Below, piece after piece: positions 10,201 to 17,357 of a stretch of DNA of 64,000 nucleotides. The DNA comes from Mycobacterium haemophilum DSM 44634. GTDB taxonomy: Bacteria > Actinomycetota > Actinomycetes > Mycobacteriales > Mycobacteriaceae. How positions within the stretch are numbered: the first letter of the stretch is position 1; each line of letters opens with the position of its first letter. Location: NCBI RefSeq assembly GCF_000340435.2, contig NZ_CP011883.2, positions 1-64,000 of the forward strand, read 5' to 3'. The notes under the pieces are model-generated. The model searched no databases. It was not told the origin of the DNA and was given only the letters and a program-made list of their open reading frames with translations. Position numbers and translations under genes: made by a program.

Positions 10201-11045
10201 TCTTCGTGTGTTCGACCCACGACTGGATCCTGTTCTTCACCACCCAGGGCCGGGTATACCGGGCCAAGGCCTACGAATTGCCGGAGGCCTCTCGGACGGC
10301 GCGCGGGCAGCACGTAGCCAACCTGCTTGCGTTCCAGCCCGAAGAGCGCATTGCCCAGATCATTCAGATCCGCGGTTATGAGGACGCCCCATACTTGGTG
10401 CTTGCCACGCATAACGGTCTGGTCAAGAAGTCCAAGTTGACCGACTTCGACTCCAACCGTTCGGGTGGGATCGTGGCGATCAACCTGCGTGACAATGATG
10501 AGCTGGTCGGTGCGGTGCTGTGCGCGGCCGATGACGACCTGCTTCTGGTATCGGCCAACGGCCAGTCCATCAGGTTCTCGGCGACCGACGAGGCGCTGCG
10601 CCCGATGGGGCGCGCCACCTCCGGTGTGCAGGGCATGCGGTTTAACGCCGATGACCGGCTGTTGTCGTTGAATGTGGTTCGCGAAGACACCTACCTGCTT
10701 GTCGCGACGTCCGGGGGCTACGCCAAACGCACCGCCATCGAGGAGTACCCGGTGCAGGGCCGCGGCGGAAAGGGTGTCCTGACGGTCATGTATGACCGTC
10801 GACGCGGCAGCCTGGTCGGGGCCGTCGTGGTCGATGAAGACAGTGAGCTGTACGCGATTACCTCCGGGGGCGGGGTAATCCGCACGACGGCACGCCAGGT
10901 CCGCCAGGCGGGACGCCAGACCAAGGGCGTTCGGTTGATGAACTTGGGCGAGGGCGACACACTGTTAGCCATCGCACGCAATGCTGAAGAAAGCGCCGAC
11001 GACAATGTCGGGGAAAGCGACGGTGCTGAGGAGTCGGGTACCTAG
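7266..11045 (+). CDS. gyrA: DNA gyrase subunit A precursor with in-frame intein
   Basis: GyrA makes and reseals the double-strand break in the gyrase cycle. The 1259-residue precursor is a normal GyrA (about 839 residues when spliced) interrupted by 420 residues at 131-550. The N-extein ends in PPAAMRY, whose Tyr130 is the catalytic tyrosine, and the C-extein resumes TEARLTPLAM. The C-terminal beta-pinwheel has the GyrA-box block QKRGGKGVQG near residue 960. The quinolone region HPHGDASIYDTLVRM is wild type at the resistance positions (Ala and Asp kept; Thr replaces the polymorphic Ser). The ATG lies 43 bp after gyrB. Function depends on protein splicing. Confidence 0.97.
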   Translation: MTDTTLPPGDGSIERIEPVDIQQEMQRSYIDYAMSVIVGRALPEVRDGLKPVHRRVLYAMFDSGFRPDRSHAKSARSVAETMGNYHPHGDASIYDTLVRMAQPWSLRYPLVDGQGNFGSPGNDPPAAMRYCCSGDALVRLPFGQSMRIGDVVREARPNSDNTVELKVLDRHGNPVAADRLFHSGEHQTYTVRTAEGYEVTGTANHPLLCLVDVGGVPTLLWKLIEEIRPDDYVALQRTPPVEFGPADWHSTMEALLLGAFISEGFVSEARAGFNNLDRDYFTMVVSAYDAVVGGRRYISSRTIASGSTLLELDVHNLSEFKKTRLGDLCGQRSVDKSVPSWLWHSPAAVKRVFLQALFEGDGSCSRLPRNTIQISYSTRSERLAADVQQMLLEFGVVSKRYRHAVGEYKVVITNRAQAEMFATQVGFGGAKQTKLTQILSSMPPCAGMDTDHVPGLAKFIRKHCGSRWVDKDWLNRHNVDRIQRWRTRSAEILAHIADPDVRAIATDLTDGRFYYARVASVTDAGVQPVFSLRVDTEDHAFLTNGFVSHNTEARLTPLAMEMLREIDEETVDFIPNYDGRVQEPTVLPSRFPNLLANGSGGIAVGMATNIPPHNLRELADAVFWCLENHDADEEATLAAVMERVKGPDFPTAGLIVGSQGIADAYKTGRGSIRMRGVVEVEEDSRGRTSLVITELPYQVNHDNFITSIAEQVRDGRLAGISNVEDQGSDRVGVRIVVEIKRDAVAKVVLNNLYKHTQLQTSFGANMLSIVDGVPRTLRLDQMIRHYVEHQLDVIVRRTTYRLRKANERAHILRGLVKALDALDEVIALIRASQTVDIARAGLIELLDIDDIQAQAILDMQLRRLAALERQRIIDDLAKIEAEIADLEDILAKPERQRGIVRDELAEIAEKYGDDRRTRIIAADGDVNDEDLIAREEVVVTITETGYAKRTKTDLYRSQKRGGKGVQGAGLKQDDIVRHFFVCSTHDWILFFTTQGRVYRAKAYELPEASRTARGQHVANLLAFQPEERIAQIIQIRGYEDAPYLVLATHNGLVKKSKLTDFDSNRSGGIVAINLRDNDELVGAVLCAADDDLLLVSANGQSIRFSATDEALRPMGRATSGVQGMRFNADDRLLSLNVVREDTYLLVATSGGYAKRTAIEEYPVQGRGGKGVLTVMYDRRRGSLVGAVVVDEDSELYAITSGGGVIRTTARQVRQAGRQTKGVRLMNLGEGDTLLAIARNAEESADDNVGESDGAEESGT
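7656..8915 (+). mobile_element. GyrA intein with LAGLIDADG homing endonuclease
   Basis: This in-frame protein intron covers precursor residues 131-550 (420 residues). It begins with the nucleophile Cys (CCSGDALVRLP), has block B TGTANHPLLCL with the conserved T..H, and ends DHAFLTNGFVSHN, the His-Asn splice end, followed by the +1 Thr. Between the splicing halves lie two dodecapeptide motifs, LLLGAFISEG (near 8030-8058) and FLQALFEGDGS (near 8320-8352), marking a DOD homing endonuclease. Ends and splicing blocks closely match known GyrA inteins of M. xenopi (198-residue mini-intein) and the full-length forms of M. kansasii, M. leprae and M. gordonae. The reading frame is open and the motifs intact. 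Confidence 0.96.
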
Positions 11046-11149
11046 CTGTTTCCGGGCCTTTTCCGGGCCCGATAGCAATACTCAGCCCGACCGGACATAA
11101 TGCGACTGCCACCGCCCGGGCGGCCAAGGTAGCAATGTAAGGAGTCGGG

Positions 11150-12061
11150 GTGACGTCACCGAACGAGCCGAGGGCCCTCAACCAGGGCGACAGCCTGATG
11201 GGGGATGGTTCGGTCGAGCGTGCTGGTCTACACCGCGCGACGTCCGCACCGGGAGGGCCACCGGGGGGCCTACCAGGGGGCCGCAGCCCGGAGCCCAACG
11301 ACTCACCGCCCTGGCAGCGCGGGGCAGCCCGAGCCTCCCACCCCGGTTATCGCCCGTCAGAACCGCACACCGACGCGCGGCCGTCGAGCTCGGTACCAGG
11401 TGCGGACGTCCGGCTGAACCGCTTTATCTCCGGCACGGCTGCACCGGCGGTGGGCGCACAGCTGACCGGGAAGAACAATTCGACACAGGAATTGGAGCCT
11501 GTTCCGGCGCGCCAGGAGGTCCCACCCGCCGAGGCTTACGCCAGCGAGTTGCCGGATCTGTCCGGACCAGTCCCCCGGGCCGTACCGCGCAAACCTGCGC
11601 CCGATCGCGGTTCGGGCACGCCGGGAACGGGCCGTTCAGCGATCGCCGAAGCCCGAGAAACCAGTGAGGCCCGGGTCCAGGTATCGCGCCGAAGCCGGGG
11701 TCCGGTGCGGGCCAGCATGCAGATCCGGCGGATCGATCCGTGGAGCACGTTAAAGGTGTCCCTATTGCTTTCGGTCGCGTTGTTCTTTGTCTGGATGATC
11801 GCGGTGGCGTTCCTCTACCTAGTGCTCGGCGGCATGGGTGTGTGGGCCAAGCTCAACAGCAACGTCGGCGACCTGTTGAACAACACCAGCGGCAGCAGCG
11901 GAGAACTTGTCTCCAGCAGCACCATCTTCGGCGGCGCTGTCTTGATCGGCCTGGTCAACATCGTGTTGATGACCGCGATGGCTACCATCGCCGCGTTTGT
12001 CTACAACCTGACCACCGATCTGGTCGGCGGCGTCGAAGTCACCCTCGCAGACCTGGACTAG
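11150..12061 (+). CDS. DUF3566 membrane protein (Rv0007 homologue)
   Basis: The 303-residue protein has a long, disordered, Pro/Gly/Arg-rich cytoplasmic N-terminus (1-190) and a C-terminal DUF3566 membrane domain. That domain has two hydrophobic helices, near 205-228 (VSLLLSVALFFVWMIAVAF) and 265-292 (AVLIGLVNIVLMTAMATIA). It follows gyrA in mycobacteria, probably as the third gene of the gyrBA transcript. The role is not established; its conserved place near the origin and tRNA genes suggests a cell-envelope or division role, which is inference. GTG at 11150 follows TAAGGAG. Confidence 0.85.
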   Translation: MTSPNEPRALNQGDSLMGDGSVERAGLHRATSAPGGPPGGLPGGRSPEPNDSPPWQRGAARASHPGYRPSEPHTDARPSSSVPGADVRLNRFISGTAAPAVGAQLTGKNNSTQELEPVPARQEVPPAEAYASELPDLSGPVPRAVPRKPAPDRGSGTPGTGRSAIAEARETSEARVQVSRRSRGPVRASMQIRRIDPWSTLKVSLLLSVALFFVWMIAVAFLYLVLGGMGVWAKLNSNVGDLLNNTSGSSGELVSSSTIFGGAVLIGLVNIVLMTAMATIAAFVYNLTTDLVGGVEVTLADLD

Positions 12062-12146
12062 GTTATGACGATGCTGGTCTGGTGCCCGTTTTTTGGGGGT
12101 GGAGCGCCCATTGCGGTAATCTCGTCGCTCGGCCGTACGCGAGTAG

Positions 12147-12220
12147 GGGCCTATAGCTCAGGCGGTTAGAGCGCTTCGCTGATAACGAAGAGGTCGGAGG
12201 TTCGAGTCCTCCTAGGCCCA
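12147..12220 (+). tRNA. ileT: tRNA-Ile (GAT anticodon)
   Basis: The 74-nt cloverleaf has acceptor arm GGGCCTA pairing with TAGGCCC, discriminator A, D-arm GCTCAGGCGGTTAGAGC, anticodon loop CTGATAA giving GAT, and T-arm GGAGGTTCGAGTCCTCC. CCA is not encoded. The position downstream of gyrA-Rv0007 is conserved in mycobacteria. Confidence 0.97.
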
Positions 12221-12225
12221 CAACC

Positions 12226-12369
12226 ATGTGCATGTCCAGACGTTGTGTGAGGCTCGTGGTGCCGCTGGTTTTGATCGCTGTGGTGGCGGCGGTGGTGCGG
12301 TCACGACGCGGCGTCGAGGTCTGGCACGTGGCGGAAGTTGATATGCCCGATCATGACGAGGGGCCTTAG
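12226..12369 (+). CDS. Possible small membrane protein between the two tRNA genes
   Basis: An open frame of 47 codons fills the tRNA-Ile/tRNA-Ala spacer and ends ten bases inside tRNA-Ala. It encodes an N-terminal hydrophobic helix (VRLVVPLVLIAVVAAVV), a basic patch RSRRG and an acidic tail with VEVWHVAEVD. The layout of helix, basic stretch and acidic tryptophan-containing end resembles the DLW-39 family of actinobacterial miniproteins found near this locus, but the match is by eye and the DLW triplet itself is not exact. No strong ribosome site precedes ATG 12226 or the next ATG at 12232. Confidence 0.35.
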   Translation: MCMSRRCVRLVVPLVLIAVVAAVVRSRRGVEVWHVAEVDMPDHDEGP

Positions 12370-12432
12370 CTCAGTTGGTAGAGCACTGCCTTTGCAAGGC
12401 AGGTGTCAGGGGTTCGATTCCCCTAGGCTCCA
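12360..12432 (+). tRNA. alaT: tRNA-Ala (TGC anticodon), island integration target
   Basis: The 73-nt cloverleaf has acceptor GGGGCCT/AGGCTCC with one G-T pair, D-arm GCTCAGTTGGTAGAGC, anticodon loop CTTTGCAAG giving TGC, and T-arm GGGGTTCGATTCCCC. Its 3' half is duplicated 7.5 kb downstream, showing that this gene is the attB site of the neighbouring island. The tRNA is regenerated intact on the left side. Confidence 0.97.
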
Positions 12433-12435
12433 CAA
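12388..12435 (+). repeat. attL core: 48-bp direct repeat in tRNA-Ala 3' half
   Basis: The sequence from the anticodon arm of tRNA-Ala to three bases past its end recurs without mismatch at 19867-19914. Such a tRNA-3'-half repeat flanking an integrase gene is the expected product of tyrosine-integrase recombination. Confidence 0.93.
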
Positions 12436-12442
12436 GGCAAAA

Positions 12443-13774
12443 TGTATGACGTCGGTTGATGCTTGATGTTTTGGCTTCGGCTGATGCTTGACAGCTACTT
12501 CGGTTGATCCTTGACACTCCCTTAATGAGGGAGTTGAGCGTGGCTGAGCAGAGGTATCAGGCCGTGTTGGCGGTTATTAGTGATGGTTTGTCGATTCGTC
12601 AGGTCGCCGAGAAGTGGGGGGTGTCGCGCCAGACGCTGCATGCCTGGTTGGCCCGCTACGAGGCCGAAGGCCTCGATGGGCTGGTGGATCGGTCGCATCG
12701 GCCGGTGTCGTGTCCGCATCAGATGGGTGCGCAGGTCGAGGCCGAGTTGTTGGAGTTGCGTCGGTCGCGGCCGTATTGGGGTCCGCGGCGGTTGGTGTTC
12801 GAGCTGGGCAAGCGTGGTGTGTCTCCGGTGCCGTCGGAGTCGGCGGCCTATCGGGCGTTGGTGCGGGCCGCGATGATTGATCCGAGCCTGCGGGATCGGC
12901 GTTCGCGGAAGTGGAAGCGCTGGGAACGCGGTGCGCCGATGGAGTTGTGGCAGATGGACATTGTGGGTGGTTTTGCGTTGGCTGATGGGACCAGCGCCAA
13001 AGCGTTGACCGGGATCGACGATCACTCCCGAATGTGTGTGTCGGCGAAGTTGATGGCACGGGAACGCACCCGCGCGGTCTGCGACGGGTTGCGGGCGGCT
13101 CTGGTGATCTATGGAGCCCCTGAGCAGATCTTGACCGATAACGGCAAGGTGTTCACCGGTCGGTTCAACCATCCTGCGGTGGAAGTGCTCTTTGATGCGA
13201 TCTGCCGCCAGAACGGGATCGAGCACTTATTGACCCAGCCTCGCTCGCCGACGACGACGGGCAAGATCGAGCGGTTTCACCGCAGCCTGCGTGCTGAATT
13301 CCTCAGTGCGCACAAGCCTTTCGCCAACATCAAGACCGCCCAGCAGGCCCTTGATGAGTGGATCGTGTACTACAACAACACGCGGCCGCATCAGGGACTG
13401 GACATGGTGACACCGGCAGAAAGATTCGCCGCCGACGCGCGCACGTCTGTGTCGGCCGCAGCCCTCATGGGTGAGGACCGCACCGGCGACGACTGGGTCA
13501 GCCGCCGAGTGACCACCAACGGCGTGGTCAGTGTGGCTTGGCAGCAGGTCTGCGTGGGAGCCCATCACGCTGGGACCCGTTGCGATGTGCACGTCGACGG
13601 GGACCTGCTGCGGTTCTTCATCGGCCACGAATTGGTCAAGACCGCCGCGCGCACCAGCCGCGGCGAGGTAAGAAACAAACGGGCCTTCCGCACCCGCGAA
13701 CAGGCCTAACCCATAACCCAGAGTGTCAAGGATCAACCGACACAGAAACATCAAGAATCAACCGACTCTGAACA
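12443..13774 (+). mobile_element. IS481-family-like insertion sequence (1332 bp)
   Basis: The element starts TGT and ends ACA. The outer 29 bases of the two ends are inverted repeats with about six mismatches, sharing GTCGGTTGAT and CTTGATGTTT. A further inner motif CGGTTGATCCTTGACACTC recurs inverted at the right end. The flanks CTCCACAAGGCAAAA at 12428-12442 and 13775-13789 are a 15-bp target-site duplication, within the range seen for this family. It encodes one transposase and lies entirely inside the island's left end, so it entered after the island integrated. Confidence 0.9.
12525..13709 (+). CDS. IS481-family transposase
   Basis: The 394-residue DDE transposase mobilises the surrounding element. 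An N-terminal helix-turn-helix (SIRQVAEKWGVSRQTLHAW, near 20-40) precedes an integrase-core RNase H fold with Asp in QMDIVGG, Asp in LTDNGKVF and Glu in TTGKIERFHRSLRAE. The tail YNNTRPHQGLDMVTPAERF is typical of the family. ATG 12525 is preferred; TTG 12504 (seven residues longer) and GTG 12540 are possible. The frame is uninterrupted, so the copy may be active. Confidence 0.92.
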   Translation: MRELSVAEQRYQAVLAVISDGLSIRQVAEKWGVSRQTLHAWLARYEAEGLDGLVDRSHRPVSCPHQMGAQVEAELLELRRSRPYWGPRRLVFELGKRGVSPVPSESAAYRALVRAAMIDPSLRDRRSRKWKRWERGAPMELWQMDIVGGFALADGTSAKALTGIDDHSRMCVSAKLMARERTRAVCDGLRAALVIYGAPEQILTDNGKVFTGRFNHPAVEVLFDAICRQNGIEHLLTQPRSPTTTGKIERFHRSLRAEFLSAHKPFANIKTAQQALDEWIVYYNNTRPHQGLDMVTPAERFAADARTSVSAAALMGEDRTGDDWVSRRVTTNGVVSVAWQQVCVGAHHAGTRCDVHVDGDLLRFFIGHELVKTAARTSRGEVRNKRAFRTREQA

Positions 13775-13789
13775 CTCCACAAGGCAAAA
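13775..13789 (+). repeat. Right copy of the IS target-site duplication
   Basis: CTCCACAAGGCAAAA repeats the 15 bases at 12428-12442 exactly. The last seven bases (GGCAAAA) are island sequence, not part of the tRNA-Ala repeat shared with attR, which places the IS insertion after island integration. Confidence 0.88.
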
Positions 13790-13811
13790 CCGCAGGTCAG
13801 ATACTGCGTAT

Positions 13812-14804
13812 TCAACACCGAGTATCGGCCGGAATGCCCTCCGTGACCACATTTTGACCACAATCGCGAGTTAATAGGGCGTTGATGGCCACCCCGACCG
13901 CCTCGACATCGGACCCGTACAGGTGGCCGTAGCGGTCTAGCGTCAGCCCCGCAGACTCGTGGCCGAGCATGTTCTGCAGCGCCTTAATGTTGGCGCCGGC
14001 CTGGATCGCCAGGGACGCCGCGGTGTGCCGCAACTCGTGCAACTTGAACTCGTACACGACCGCCGCCTTCCCGGCCGCGTTGGTTATCGTCCGGGGGAAC
14101 AGCTCGGCCGCGGTGACCGCGCGCGACCACCACCGGCGCCGCACATTGGTCCCCCGCATGTAGCCGCCCGTCGTATCAGGGAACACCAGGGCGTCCGGAT
14201 CCGCCGGCGCCAGGAGCTCGGCTACGAACGCCGGCACGCTCACCGTGCGGGCTTTCCCGTTCTTCGGCGAGCCCACCACGAACGAGCCGTCGACCAGCGT
14301 CACCGACCGCGACACCCGCACCCGCCGGTTCTCAATGTCGACGTCTCGCCACCGCAGCTCGGCGACCTCCCCGAACCGCAACCCACAAGTCCCCAGCATG
14401 TACACTAGCGGCCTGTGCACACCGGCCCCATCGGCCAGGGCGTGCAGCTGCTCCAGAGTCAGGAAGCGTTGCTCGGCAGCCCGTACAGACGGAAGTTCCA
14501 CCCCGTCGACCGGGTTCAGCGCCAACCGGTTGTCATCAACCGCCATCGCGAGTACCTGGCGCAGAACACCGACCGTCTTGTGGACCGACGCCGGCGCCAG
14601 ATCCACACTCAGATCCGCGACCCACTCACGGACGAACCGCCGACTGATGTCCCCCAACGCCACATCGGCATACTTCGCCAGCGCGGTGTCCAGCACCACC
14701 TGATAGCGGGCGCGGGTCGACTCCGTCAGCTTGTGCTTGGAGTCAAGCCAGGATTGGGCATACTCCCCCAGCTTCACCCGGCCCGCGGCCGGCGCAACGT
14801 ACAC
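13812..14804 (-). CDS. int: Tyrosine-type phage integrase
   Basis: The integrase recombines attP with attB in tRNA-Ala. The 330-residue protein has an N-terminal SAM-like core-binding domain (about 10-100) and a catalytic domain with Arg in CGLRFGEVAEL, the HELRHTAAS box, GHES and the Tyr nucleophile in LDRYGHLY. It resembles phiRv2-type integrases. The GTG start at 14804 begins MYVAPAAGRVKLGEYAQSW, so an arm-binding N-terminal extension of the usual 50-70 residues is missing; the gene may be shortened where it meets the broken rep gene. The stop lies close to attL, the usual arrangement. Confidence 0.9.
   Translation of the reverse strand: MYVAPAAGRVKLGEYAQSWLDSKHKLTESTRARYQVVLDTALAKYADVALGDISRRFVREWVADLSVDLAPASVHKTVGVLRQVLAMAVDDNRLALNPVDGVELPSVRAAEQRFLTLEQLHALADGAGVHRPLVYMLGTCGLRFGEVAELRWRDVDIENRRVRVSRSVTLVDGSFVVGSPKNGKARTVSVPAFVAELLAPADPDALVFPDTTGGYMRGTNVRRRWWSRAVTAAELFPRTITNAAGKAAVVYEFKLHELRHTAASLAIQAGANIKALQNMLGHESAGLTLDRYGHLYGSDVEAVGVAINALLTRDCGQNVVTEGIPADTRC
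13847..13861 (+). repeat. Candidate integrase arm-type site near attL
   Basis: CCACATTTTGACCAC overlaps the last codons of int and contains two TGACCACA-type units 11 bp apart. The same layout recurs at 19770-19784 (one mismatch) inside attR and exactly at 21254-21268 outside it. Paired sites flanking a reconstituted attP core would suit integrase or excisionase arm binding. Confidence 0.4.
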
Positions 14805-14815
14805 CCCGCGCCGAC

Positions 14816-15413
14816 GGGCCCACCGAGATCGGCTCGGTCGAATGGCTCGGCGACACCACGAGGGACGCCCGCGATCTGCTGGCCGGCACCCAAGATGACG
14901 ACCCGCACGACGTCGACCGCTGGCTTACCGAATTGCTGGCAAACGGATCCATGCGCGCCACCGAGGTCTTCACCCGCCGCCGACGCCGCGGGCTTCTCCA
15001 AAGATCAAGCCAAGCGGGCCAAGCGCAGGCTGGCCGTGATCGCTGACCGGCCACTCAATCCCGGCCCCTGGTTCTGGTCGTTGCTGGGCGAATCGAAAGC
15101 AGGGGGCACCAAGCAGGGAGCACCCCCCGACGTGCTCCCTGAGCTCCCTGCGCTCCCTGTGAGGTCAGACGGGGCAGAGCAGAGCGCAGAACCTAGCAGG
15201 GAGCAGAGCGCGCACGAGTGCTCCCTGCTACCCGCACCACCCCTGGAAGCTGCCACACCAACCCCTCTCGATGCCCGCCGTCAAGACCTCCGCACCCGCC
15301 GCACCGTCCGGCTCAAAGGCCGAGAGCTACCCCGCTGTGTCATCTGCGGCAAACCCGTGGTCGCCGGCCAGGGCGAACGCCACTTCTCTTGCAGCAAACA
15401 GGACGCCTCGTGA
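14816..15413 (+). pseudogene. Remnant of a phage replication (AAA/primase-type) protein
   Basis: Only the C-terminal region survives. Frame one from 14816 reads SVEWLGDTTRDARDLLAG then DVDRWLTELLANGSM; after a frameshift near 14970-14980 the other frame continues ADAAGFSKDQAKRAKRRLAV and WFWSLLGE. This order is typical of the C-terminal tail of RepA/primase-like ATPases of actinobacterial phages. The ATPase part is absent, cut off next to the integrase start. The last residues contain a C-x2-C...H-x3-C pattern (CVICGKP, HFSC) that may bind zinc. The gene is dead as a replicase. Confidence 0.7.
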
Positions 15414-15469
15414 GTCGCGTCATCTTCCCGGACCCCGAAATCTGGACCACCACCCGAAAGGACACCAGC

Positions 15470-15724
15470 ATGACCACCAACGTCCCGAGCGACAACGCCG
15501 CCATCGTCGCAATGGCCCGCGACTTTCAAGTGACCTACCATCTCACCGATTCCGGCGACGATCTGATCGGCGTCTGCGTCGAGGACGATGAGATCGGCGA
15601 GTTCGCAATGATGCTGACTAAAGAGCAAGCCCAAAAGGTCGCCACGCGGCTCACCGCCTTGCTGTGCGCTCTGCCCGAAGTACGTGCAGCCAAGCAACGA
15701 CGAGAGAACAGGGAGAACAACTGA
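15470..15724 (+). CDS. Small phage-island protein, unknown function
   Basis: This 84-residue acidic protein starts MTTNVPSDNAAIVAMARDF and contains a conserved-looking block GDDLIGVCVEDDEIGEFAMM. ATG 15470 has AAAGGA upstream. An in-frame GTG at 15410, overlapping the preceding pseudogene stop as GTGA, would add 20 residues. The stop overlaps the next gene's ATG by one base (TGATG), so it is probably co-translated with the scaffold-like gene. I do not recognise the family. Confidence 0.6.
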   Translation: MTTNVPSDNAAIVAMARDFQVTYHLTDSGDDLIGVCVEDDEIGEFAMMLTKEQAQKVATRLTALLCALPEVRAAKQRRENRENN

Positions 15725-16218
15725 TGACCGAAACCACCGATACCGCAACCACGGTCGAGACCACCGTGGACGACACCGAGGTTTCTAACGGAGCGGATGA
15801 AAACCCCGAAGGGGTGTCCGCCGACGCGGCCCACGAGTTCGACGAGCAGCAGAACGTGAATCGGGAAGCGGCTAAGTACCGCACCGAGCGGAACGAGGCT
15901 AGGGCCGAGCGGGACCGGCTCACCGAGCGCCTGACTACGTTGCAGCGGGCAGAGGTTGAACGGTTGGCCGGCGCCCATCTCGCCGACGGACAGGACTTCT
16001 GGCGCGACGGCACCCAGCTCGCCGATGTGCTCGACGACGCAGGGAACATCGACCCCGGCAAGGTCGAGGCCACCGCCACCGGGCTGCTCGAATCACACAG
16101 GCATTGGCGCAAACTGGGGCCGTCCGCTCCGTCCGCGTCCATCGTCACCGCAAATGACAAGATCGCCGGCGACGCCCGCCCGTCATTCGTAGACGCGTTT
16201 CGTCCCCGCAGCGAGTAG
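15724..16218 (+). CDS. Phage scaffold-like protein
   Basis: The 164-residue, strongly acidic protein has a predicted coiled coil at about 40-80 (AAKYRTERNEARAERDRLTE and following) and sits immediately before the capsid gene. These are the size, charge and position usual for scaffolding proteins, which template capsid assembly and then leave. Sequence similarity alone would not prove this, and no protease motif is visible. ATG 15724 overlaps the previous stop. Confidence 0.6.
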   Translation: MTETTDTATTVETTVDDTEVSNGADENPEGVSADAAHEFDEQQNVNREAAKYRTERNEARAERDRLTERLTTLQRAEVERLAGAHLADGQDFWRDGTQLADVLDDAGNIDPGKVEATATGLLESHRHWRKLGPSAPSASIVTANDKIAGDARPSFVDAFRPRSE

Positions 16219-16378
16219 AATCAGCTGGTGCGGGCCGCTGTTCGGCCAGGCGCCATCCGGCCCGCACCGTTCGCCCCAGCGGGGCACCGGCACAGGCCCA
16301 GCGGGCAGCCGTTGAAAACCAACAGTTTTCACAGCGCTGCCCTGAATTGTGCTGTGACCGAACGAAAGCGAACCATCC
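16219..16378 (+). promoter_or_regulatory. Structured leader before the capsid gene
   Basis: This 160-bp non-coding stretch contains two successive inverted repeats. GTGCGGGCC (16228-16236) pairs with GGCCCGCAC (16259-16267), and a following GCCCC/GGGGC hairpin lies near 16272-16285. They could form a processing site, attenuator or terminator separating scaffold and capsid expression. No run of T follows, so simple intrinsic termination is uncertain. Confidence 0.4.
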
Positions 16379-17206
16379 ATGACCGCTCGCACCACGAGCA
16401 CGTCGGCCTACGCGTGGAGGCCCGACGAGGTTTTCTTCGCCGCCAACGAAGTCGTCGGCCCGGCGTTGATCCTGCGAACGTCGACCATCGCCGGCACTGT
16501 TGAGGGCGACACCCCCGTCGTCCGCTGCGCCTACGTCAACGACGCCGAAGCCGCCTATGTGGCCGAGGCCGCCACCATCAGCGAAAGCGACCCCGGGCTC
16601 GCCGAAGTGACCGTTGCGACAAAGAAGATCGCGCAGCTCGTCAAGATCTCCAACGAGCAATACCGGCAGGCCCAGACCGCGACCCAGCTCGCGCAGTCCG
16701 TTTCCCGCGCCCTCATCAAGAAGGCCGACCGCGACTACGTCACCAGCGTGTCGAACCCGGTCGGCCTGGCCAACATCACCGGCACCGTCGAGGCGGGCAC
16801 CATCTCAACCGATTTGGATGGCTTGATCGACCTGGTGGCCGCGCTGGAATCCAACGGCGCCCAACCATCCCACATCCTGATGGACCCGATGTCGTGGGCC
16901 GAATTCCGCAAGTTGAAGGTCGGCGGCGTCGGCACCAACGAAAGCCTGCTGGGCGCGGGCACCACCGACGCGGCATCAATGCTGTTGAACCTTCCGGTCA
17001 TCGTCAACAGGTTCATCGCACCCAGCACCGGGGCCGTATTGGACCGCAGCGCGGTCGTGTCAGCCGTCGGACCCGTCAGCGTCGCCACTAGCGAGCACGC
17101 GGCGTTCTCCAGCGACAGCGTTCTGCTGCGCGCGACGTGGCGGATCGGCTGGAACATCGTCCGGCCCAACTGGGTCGGATCGTTCGACATCGGCGGCGGC
17201 AGCTAA
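16379..17206 (+). CDS. HK97-fold phage major capsid protein
   Basis: The 275-residue protein reads as a short HK97-type capsid: an N-terminal arm, VVRCAYVNDAEAAYVAEAATISESDPGLAEV (the E-loop region), IAQLVKISNEQYRQ, then the P-domain with ADRDYVTSVSNP and HILMDPMSWAEFRKL. It ends RATWRIGWNIVRPNWVGSFDI. Most phage capsids of this type carry an N-terminal delta domain of about 100 residues; here that role may fall to the separate scaffold-like gene. The frame is intact. No portal, terminase or head-tail connector follows; an SD-like AAAGGAGG at 17284-17291 has no convincing gene after it, suggesting a deletion. Confidence 0.85.
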   Translation: MTARTTSTSAYAWRPDEVFFAANEVVGPALILRTSTIAGTVEGDTPVVRCAYVNDAEAAYVAEAATISESDPGLAEVTVATKKIAQLVKISNEQYRQAQTATQLAQSVSRALIKKADRDYVTSVSNPVGLANITGTVEAGTISTDLDGLIDLVAALESNGAQPSHILMDPMSWAEFRKLKVGGVGTNESLLGAGTTDAASMLLNLPVIVNRFIAPSTGAVLDRSAVVSAVGPVSVATSEHAAFSSDSVLLRATWRIGWNIVRPNWVGSFDIGGGS

Positions 17207-17357
17207 CTGGAAGGCCAGCACCGGTTTGTCTCGGGGTGGGCAACCCCCACCCCGGGTCAGCCTCCCTACCGCCACGGTGCGCTAAAGGAGGTCTCTACGG
17301 TTCCCCAATTCCGGACATGGGGGCGTCCGAGACAAACCCGGGGCCGGTCAGCGCTCG

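Noticed and set aside
14415..15413. A single 332-codon plus-strand gene
   Set aside because: Its first 400 bases are antisense to the integrase; only the last part is protein-like, as a frameshifted remnant of a different gene.
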